This document shows positions 8,175 through 12,599 of a stretch of DNA of 12,599 nucleotides, in pieces. Positions within the stretch are counted from its first letter, which is position 1. Each line of letters begins with the position of its first letter. The translations under genes were made by a program, and so were the position numbers. This DNA is from CBFFRJ01 sp965644225 (lineage in GTDB: Bacteria; Pseudomonadota; Gammaproteobacteria; Enterobacterales; Enterobacteriaceae): assembly GCF_965644225.1 (NCBI RefSeq), contig NZ_CBFFRJ010000140.1:1-12599 (forward strand), in the 5' to 3' direction. A model generated the notes under the pieces. That model saw nothing but the letters and a program-made list of their open reading frames with translations, did no database searches and was not told the origin of the DNA.

Positions 8175-9554
8175 CTATTCCTCCTTCGCCGCGCCGGGCG
8201 CGAACTGCTCTGGAGCCGCGCGGAAGCGGTTATAGTTCGCCTCAGAGGCAAAGAACCAGGTTTTGCCGCCCCAGCTGTATTTGTACTCTGCGGCGGTGTT
8301 GGTCAGTTGCGTGTTATCGACCGGATCCGTCACCTTGATGGTCACAACCGTGGAGAAGTAGTTCACCCCCTGCGCCAGTGCGTCGCCAGGAATGGTCAGC
8401 TCTTTCTCGTCATTACGCCAGTTGTCGATAGGCACCGGGTTGCAGCCCCCCGCTTTACCGATCGACGGAATAAATATATGCACGCCGCAGGCAACGCAAA
8501 TCACCTGATTGCCTTCCATCACATAACCCTGATCGCCACACAGCAGGCAGGCGTCGAAAACCACGCCAAAGCGCAGTTTGTCCGGATAACGGTTGATGAT
8601 GAAGAAACGTACCGCTTTGCCGTCGTCAGCCACCCAGACAAAGCGATGGAGTTTACCGTCGCGCAGTTGCTCAACCGGCAGATGCACCATACCGTCCTGG
8701 GCCAGGGTCACCGGCTGGGCTTCGGAGAGCTGCGGCGGCTGCGAAGCCACCAGATTCCACCAGAGCTGGCTGGCAATCACCACCGCCACGCAGCCTGCCG
8801 TCGTGAGCAGCAGGCGCAGCGCGTTACGACGCTTCGCAAGAGCAAGGCGATGGGCGATGGGCTCCTGGGTGGCGCGAACATCAGCGAAAGTGCGGTGCAG
8901 GATTGGTAGCCAGCACAGGCCGAGGAACAGCAGTAAAGCGGCCCCGACCCAGTTATACATTTCTGCGTTATTGGTCACTCTGGCCACAAAACTCAGCAGC
9001 GGTTTTAACAACGGCACGACCTGTAACTTCATCAACAGCAGCAGCAGGTTTCCGCTTACTGGTAGCCACAACATCACCATCACCACCAGGGTCAGCGGCC
9101 AGTACGTCCAGCGGATGCGCCGCACCAGCATGCAACACATCGCCGCCGCCAGGCACAGAACAGCAAACGCCAGCACCAGCGACGTGAGGTTCAGCAACAG
9201 ATCGGTGTTGAGCACATGGGTGCTGGTCAGCCCTTCGAGATTGGGATCCTGACCCCAGTGACGGGCGGCGCCGAACACCAGTACCGCCTGCCACAGATAG
9301 CGCACCCGATGCGGCACCCACCAGAAACTCAGCAGGAACAGGAGTGTTACCAGCACTTCCGCACTGACCAGTAACAGCTGAAGCTGTTGGGAACCTTTGA
9401 AGCTGAGCCCAAACAGCAACCCGGCGATCAGACCCGTCAGCGAGGTCCAGACCAGCGGGCGCACGGCAGGAAGCGGATTACGGCTCCAGAGCAGGCCGGA
9501 GAGCAGGGCGATGCAGAAAAAAACCTGTAGCGTGGTGACGAAAAAGTAACTCAT
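8175..9554 (-). CDS. Polytopic membrane protein with DUF2318-like two-CxxC domain and YHS-like tail
   Basis: A 459-residue protein in two parts. Residues 1-270 contain about seven to eight hydrophobic segments. The remainder is probably periplasmic and carries two CxxC pairs, CLLC (336-339) and CVAC (353-356), plus His359 and Cys371 in GGCNPVPI, the pattern of the DUF2318 domain that is annotated as a probable Fe-S or metal-binding membrane protein. The last ~40 residues (YSWGGKTWFFASEANYNRF then APEQF) resemble a YHS metal-binding module. It stands between fetP and the permeases. In C. jejuni a similar protein follows P19. A role in electron transfer to or from FetP-bound metal, with the operon's thioredoxin keeping its cysteines reduced, is inference. 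The start at 9554 lacks a strong Shine-Dalgarno sequence; a 108-base spacer with a hairpin separates it from fetP. Confidence 0.85.
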   Translation of the reverse strand: MSYFFVTTLQVFFCIALLSGLLWSRNPLPAVRPLVWTSLTGLIAGLLFGLSFKGSQQLQLLLVSAEVLVTLLFLLSFWWVPHRVRYLWQAVLVFGAARHWGQDPNLEGLTSTHVLNTDLLLNLTSLVLAFAVLCLAAAMCCMLVRRIRWTYWPLTLVVMVMLWLPVSGNLLLLLMKLQVVPLLKPLLSFVARVTNNAEMYNWVGAALLLFLGLCWLPILHRTFADVRATQEPIAHRLALAKRRNALRLLLTTAGCVAVVIASQLWWNLVASQPPQLSEAQPVTLAQDGMVHLPVEQLRDGKLHRFVWVADDGKAVRFFIINRYPDKLRFGVVFDACLLCGDQGYVMEGNQVICVACGVHIFIPSIGKAGGCNPVPIDNWRNDEKELTIPGDALAQGVNYFSTVVTIKVTDPVDNTQLTNTAAEYKYSWGGKTWFFASEANYNRFRAAPEQFAPGAAKEE

Positions 9555-9607
9555 AACTTCAACTCAACCAGGAAGGACGTGCAGCGGTCATACGCCAGAA
9601 AGCAGAG

Positions 9608-9635
9608 CGCGGGATGGCCAAATGACCCTCCCGCG
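9608..9635 (-). other. Hairpin in the spacer between fetP and the membrane protein gene
   Basis: CGCGGGA (9608-9614) and TCCCGCG (9629-9635) are perfect 7-bp complements around a 14-base loop, in the 108-base gap after fetP. All other junctions downstream are overlaps or gaps of a few bases. No T-run follows on the - strand, so a full terminator is unlikely. It may stabilise the fetMP part of the message and lower expression of the downstream genes; that is inference. Confidence 0.5.
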
Positions 9636-9662
9636 TGGATAACACAAACAGCTGCCTGTTGA

Positions 9663-10190
9663 TTAATTCAGGCCGACGTATTTGAAGTCATAGCTTACGT
9701 CGAACGGTTTCCACCAGCGGCCAACGCCGGTTTCGGTGTCGGTGTGACGGTGCATACCGGCTTTTGACGGCGGCTCAATGTGGTAGGTCACTTTATAGTT
9801 ACCCACACCCATCATTTTGATGTTCGCGCCGTAGTGCGGGCCATCGCTCGCCACCATTGGCATGAAGGTGCCTTCCTGTTTTTCGCCGGTATCGGTGTTC
9901 ACCAGGGAGTAGCTGATGGTCAGATACGGGATCCATTCGCCTGCGCCAAAGCCGTTTTTGCTGCCTTCAGCCGCATGAATGTCAGCTTCCAGATGAATGT
10001 CGGCTTTCGCCGCTGGCAGCCCCATGCCGCGAGGTTCCATATCGATAGGCTGCAGATAAACAGCAGCCAGCTCCATTTCGTTCATGGTGACCGGCTCACC
10101 CGCCGGATATTCTTTGAACGCGAATGCCGCAGGAGCGGTGAAAATCCCGGCAATCACGGCACTGGCAATCAGGGTCTTCTTCATGGTCAT
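9663..10190 (-). CDS. fetP: Periplasmic P19-type iron transport protein FetP
   Basis: A 175-residue secreted protein of the P19/Tpd family. Residues 1-24 form a signal peptide with probable cleavage at AFA|FKEYPAG. The family's metal ligands are visible: His66 and Glu68 in DIHLE, Met112 in MPMVA, His119 in GPHYG and His149 in GMHRHT. The spacing (66/68/112/119/149) matches that described for E. coli FetP (44/46/90/97/127) with a constant offset of 22. FetP and its homologues bind copper and iron and work with FetM to raise iron uptake. I chose ATG 10190 because GAGAGGA ends eight bases upstream; the ATG two codons later is too far from it. It begins 29 bases after fetM, so the two are one transcript. 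Hydrophobic core and length are normal for the family. Confidence 0.93.
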   Translation of the reverse strand: MTMKKTLIASAVIAGIFTAPAAFAFKEYPAGEPVTMNEMELAAVYLQPIDMEPRGMGLPAAKADIHLEADIHAAEGSKNGFGAGEWIPYLTISYSLVNTDTGEKQEGTFMPMVASDGPHYGANIKMMGVGNYKVTYHIEPPSKAGMHRHTDTETGVGRWWKPFDVSYDFKYVGLN

Positions 10191-10219
10191 CTGACAAATC
10201 CTCTCGTCTTAAAAATGAA

Positions 10220-12181
10220 CTATGGGTTAGTTTTAATTGTTTCCCCAGGGACGTGGTTACGACGGCGCATCACCCACAGCGCCCCCAGCGCCGCCAGCAG
10301 CAGTACAGCCTGCGGCACCAACGTTTCCACATAGGGATAAATGCCCAGCCAGCCGATTTCCGGCACGCCATTAATAAGCGTTGGCTGGAACAACTTGCCT
10401 TCCACCAGTTCAAGCACCCCTTTACCGGCAAATACGAATGCCATCAGGTACATAAAACTGCCGGTAAACATAAAGAAAGGTTTGAGCGGTAATTTGACGA
10501 CGGTGTAGCGCATGACCAGCCAGGCGATCAGCAGCACCACGCAGCCAATAACAAAGCCTGCGCCAATGGCCATATGACCGGCTAAATCCTTCGCATCGCC
10601 AATCAGGGCAAAATAGAACAACACGGTTTCAGCCCCTTCGCGATAGACCGCGAGGAAGCAGGTCAGCCACAATCCAACCAGAGAACCACGTGTTAACGAA
10701 TGGGATAATTTGCCTTCCAGCCAGGCTTTCCAGTGGCGGGCTTCAACCTTCGAAAGCAGCCAGTAGCTCATGGAGAAGAGCATCACCACGGCAATCAGCA
10801 TGGTAAAGCCTTCGAGCAGTTCGCGGCTGGCTCCGGAGTTGGTAAACAGCATCTGGAAGATAATGGCGGTCACCACGCTTGCGATCAGCGCCACAATCAC
10901 CGACTGACGGATAAGCGGCATTTTGTCCTGGTGGTTGTTCTTCACCATATAGGCCACGATCGCCGCCACAATCAGCAACGCTTCCAGCCCCTCACGCACG
11001 ATGATCATCAGGCTGTAGAGCAGCAGGCTCCACTGGGTCTCTTCACCCTCGCCAAGCATGGTGACGGCGCTTTGCAGGTCGGTTTTCAGCCCGCCGGCCT
11101 CAGCCGTCAGGGTCTCGACCGGCTGCCCGGCCTTCATCAGACTCACCAGGCGGGTAAAGTGGTTTTCCAGCGTGGTTTTAAAGGCCGAGTCACGGGAACC
11201 GATTTTGTTCTCCATGCCGGTCGCTTCAAAGCGGTCAAAATAGGTGTCCTGCACGTCCAGAATAGCGTCCTGCGCATTGCCGCTCTTATAGCGGGCGATA
11301 GCGTCAGCGATACTCTGGTTAATCCCCTGGGCGACGTTTGCCCAGTCGGCATTAGCCGGGGCATCAGCGTTTGCAGGAAGGGTGTCCGCACTTTGCGTCG
11401 GCGCGGTCACTGGCTGGTCATCGCGGGTGGTTGGCAGCCCCGGCAGCAGGTCTTCAATATCCTGCAACAGGGTGGTTATCTGATATGAGACATCGTTGAG
11501 GCGATCCGGCTGGGCGGTAAGCGCAATCAGGGCGGTAAATTGCTGGTTGATGGCGGCCGCATCTTTTGCCGAGCGATTCTGGCGTACCGACATCTCCATT
11601 TCAGAGTTTTTAAAGCCCTGATAGTGAGCCTGCTGGACGTGCTGACTGGCGACGCTGTAATTCCCGGCCTGGTATTCAGTAACGGCCTGAGCCAGCAGGT
11701 CGTCAATGGTGCGGAAGTTATCCTGCCACCAGACGGCAACATCATCGCGGGTCAGCGCGGTGTGCTGCTCTTCCGCCACCAGCTTGTGGCCGCCGTCGAG
11801 CACCGGCTCGACTTCCCGCAGCGCTTTTTTCAGCCCGTCAATTTTGGCCTGCACATCGCTAAGCGGTTTCCCCTCGCCGATCATCTTACGGATTTCGCCG
11901 AAGGTGCTTTCCATTTCGTAGCTTTTACTGGCGGAGAAATTTATGCGGATCGGCCCTTCGAGATTTTCGAACACTTCGAAGTAGGCCATCTGCACTTCGC
12001 GGCGGGCTTCATTGCTTTTCTGTTGTTGATAGAGTTCTGCCGTTTTATCAAGACGTTGTTCAATATCTTCAATAAAAGGGGCGTAGTTGGTTTCCGCCCA
12101 GACGCATGCGCTAAAGAGCAGACCAAAGAGAGCCACCAGAAAGGAGCGGGAAATAAGCACAATGCGTACCGTAAAATACAA
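10220..12181 (-). CDS. fetM: FTR1-family iron permease FetM with three-repeat periplasmic domain
   Basis: An FTR1-family iron permease of up to 653 residues. A signal peptide (cleavage probably after VWA, residue 29) leads to a large periplasmic domain (about 30-385), then seven or so membrane helices. The two iron-binding REGxE motifs are IIVREGLEALL (REGLE 396-400) and VYREGAETVL (REGAE 514-518), with GKGVLELVEG near 587 as a further family motif. The periplasmic part contains three similar helical repeats (see findings) and a Pro/Ala/Thr-rich linker at 250-280. The start is uncertain: the longest frame begins at a TTG (12181) that touches the Fur box and has no Shine-Dalgarno sequence. GTG at 12160, which keeps the signal peptide and gives 646 residues, is an attractive alternative, and no in-frame ATG occurs in this region. 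FetM imports iron with FetP. Confidence 0.92.
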   Translation of the reverse strand: MYFTVRIVLISRSFLVALFGLLFSACVWAETNYAPFIEDIEQRLDKTAELYQQQKSNEARREVQMAYFEVFENLEGPIRINFSASKSYEMESTFGEIRKMIGEGKPLSDVQAKIDGLKKALREVEPVLDGGHKLVAEEQHTALTRDDVAVWWQDNFRTIDDLLAQAVTEYQAGNYSVASQHVQQAHYQGFKNSEMEMSVRQNRSAKDAAAINQQFTALIALTAQPDRLNDVSYQITTLLQDIEDLLPGLPTTRDDQPVTAPTQSADTLPANADAPANADWANVAQGINQSIADAIARYKSGNAQDAILDVQDTYFDRFEATGMENKIGSRDSAFKTTLENHFTRLVSLMKAGQPVETLTAEAGGLKTDLQSAVTMLGEGEETQWSLLLYSLMIIVREGLEALLIVAAIVAYMVKNNHQDKMPLIRQSVIVALIASVVTAIIFQMLFTNSGASRELLEGFTMLIAVVMLFSMSYWLLSKVEARHWKAWLEGKLSHSLTRGSLVGLWLTCFLAVYREGAETVLFYFALIGDAKDLAGHMAIGAGFVIGCVVLLIAWLVMRYTVVKLPLKPFFMFTGSFMYLMAFVFAGKGVLELVEGKLFQPTLINGVPEIGWLGIYPYVETLVPQAVLLLAALGALWVMRRRNHVPGETIKTNP

Positions 12182-12198
12182 ATGATAATGATTATCAT
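12182..12198 (-). promoter_or_regulatory. Fur box upstream of the fetMP operon
   Basis: ATGATAATGATTATCAT is a perfect 17-bp palindrome. It contains the 7-1-7 form TGATAAT-G-ATTATCA, a near-ideal match to the Fur operator. Iron-loaded Fur bound here would repress the whole leftward operon when iron is plentiful. On the - strand a GATAAT (12196-12191) inside it could be the -10 element, with TGTACA 19 bases further upstream as a weak -35; that promoter call is low confidence. Confidence 0.92.
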
Positions 12199-12199
12199 G

Positions 12200-12391
12200 A
12201 TTCTTTTTTATCGTTTGTACATGACCAGGATCATAAAATCGTCAAACAGTGACAGTTTGTGTAAATTATTTATAAGAAGTTTATTTTAATAACCATATAT
12301 CGCTGAGGAAAGTGCCAGCTTTAATTCCGCATTTAGTTTAGGGATTATTGATAAACCTGATAATACATACGGAAATAATAAGAAAATGCGT
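12200..12391. other. AT-rich upstream region without recognised gene
   Basis: No convincing coding frame is seen. It includes an imperfect dyad, CAAAC (12243-12247) and GTTTG (12255-12259), enclosing a repeated ACAGT, which could be a regulator site for the fet promoter but matches no operator I can name. A TTGACG on the - strand partly overlaps this dyad but has no good -10 at normal spacing. GATAA-like stretches at about 12348-12363 are too degenerate to call as a second Fur site. Confidence 0.4.
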
Positions 12392-12427
12392 AAATAAAAA
12401 AGCCAGCGATAACAATTACACTGGCTT
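12392..12427 (-). terminator. Intrinsic terminator, leftward
   Basis: Read on the - strand, AAGCCAG (12427-12421) and CTGGCTT (12406-12400) form a 7-bp stem with a 14-base loop, followed by a T-rich tract (the complement of AAATAAAAA at 12392-12400). It would end a - strand transcript coming from the right of 12430, probably from beyond the window, and insulate it from the fet promoter. Confidence 0.65.
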
Positions 12428-12527
12428 ATACCCAAGTAACTTCAAGATGCAGGATGGTAGTACTTAAACAAGTTAACCTTACTGTTGCCTTGGGGCAGCT
12501 CCTGCAACTCGAAGTATCATGGATATA
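12427..12527. repeat. ~101-bp imperfect palindromic intergenic repeat
   Basis: The ends are inverted copies. The left arm starts TATACCCAAGTAACTTC and runs to TGCAGGA. The reverse complement of the right arm starts TATATCCATGATACTTCGAG and also runs to TGCAGGA. About 22 of 28 positions agree by eye. The arms resemble a dispersed intergenic repeat of Enterobacterales beginning TATACCCAAATAATTCGAG and ending in a complementary copy; that resemblance is from memory. The central part is not obviously palindromic. It could be a MITE-like element or part of a structured 3' untranslated region. Confidence 0.5.
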
Positions 12528-12528
12528 A

Positions 12529-12588
12529 TTACTTCGACTTCAGGTTCCTTCCTGCTGCTTCGGCTGCAAGCCGAGCCTGACTGTCCAT
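12529..12588 (-). other. Possible 19-codon ORF or part of an RNA gene, unidentified
   Basis: On the - strand an ATG at 12588 opens a 19-codon frame (MDSQARLAAEAAGRNLKSK) ending in TAA at 12531-12529. AGAGGG at 12599-12594 lies five bases upstream and could be a Shine-Dalgarno sequence; equally the frame is open to the window edge and could be the tail of a longer gene. The strand agrees with the leftward terminator at 12392-12427. A hairpin near 12558-12577 also fits a non-coding RNA. I do not recognise the peptide or the RNA. Confidence 0.2.
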
Positions 12589-12599
12589 CCAAACCCTCT

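Noticed and set aside
10733..11488. 251-codon + strand frame opposite fetM
   Set aside because: The His/Gln-rich product is typical of a reverse-frame shadow; fetM on the other strand has clear FTR1 motifs.
12343..12364. Second Fur box upstream of fetM
   Set aside because: Two GATAA-like blocks are present but as direct, not inverted, units with poor spacing; AT-rich background explains them.

Overview
This window reads as enterobacterial chromosome, most like the Enterobacter / Leclercia / Klebsiella neighbourhood. That is inferred from enterobacterial protein types (YjhH/YjhG/YjhF, FetM/FetP), a classic Fur box, GC-rich codon use and tight operons. It holds two convergent operons plus a gene-free right edge. 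No transposase, CRISPR array, tRNA or rRNA was seen.

Left half, + strand (1-4552): a sugar-acid (aldonate) catabolic operon. It starts with the 3' end of an IclR-type regulator and continues with a class I 2-dehydro-3-deoxy-aldonate aldolase (yjhH), an IlvD/Edd-family aldonate dehydratase (yjhG) and a GntP-family permease (yjhF). By analogy with E. coli the permease would import D-xylonate or a similar acid, the dehydratase would make the 2-keto-3-deoxy acid, and the aldolase would split it to pyruvate plus an aldehyde. The dehydratase is interrupted by an in-frame TAA at codon 568. The frame then stays open for 89 more codons that look like the normal family C-terminus, so the pathway may be broken here or the base may be a sequencing error. 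A GC-rich hairpin at 4562-4587 separates this operon from the convergent one.

Right half, - strand (12181 down to 4597): a complete seven-gene Ftr1/P19-type iron uptake operon, transcribed leftwards from a near-perfect Fur box at 12182-12198. In order of transcription it holds: fetM (periplasmic three-repeat domain plus Ftr1 permease), fetP (periplasmic P19-type metal-binding protein), a polytopic membrane protein with a DUF2318-like two-CxxC domain and a YHS-like tail, two related MacB/FtsX-type permeases, their ABC ATPase, and a thioredoxin-fold lipoprotein with a CGGC active site. The five genes after fetP overlap or are separated by only a few bases. Their likely job is to support FetMP iron import with periplasmic redox chemistry and/or ATP-driven transport of an unknown substrate. 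This set, known from uropathogenic E. coli and Campylobacter but only partly understood, is the most interesting system in the window.

Right edge (12200-12599): an AT-rich upstream region, an intrinsic terminator that reads leftwards, a ~101-bp imperfect palindrome resembling dispersed enterobacterial intergenic repeats, and a possible 19-codon ORF or RNA gene of unknown identity.
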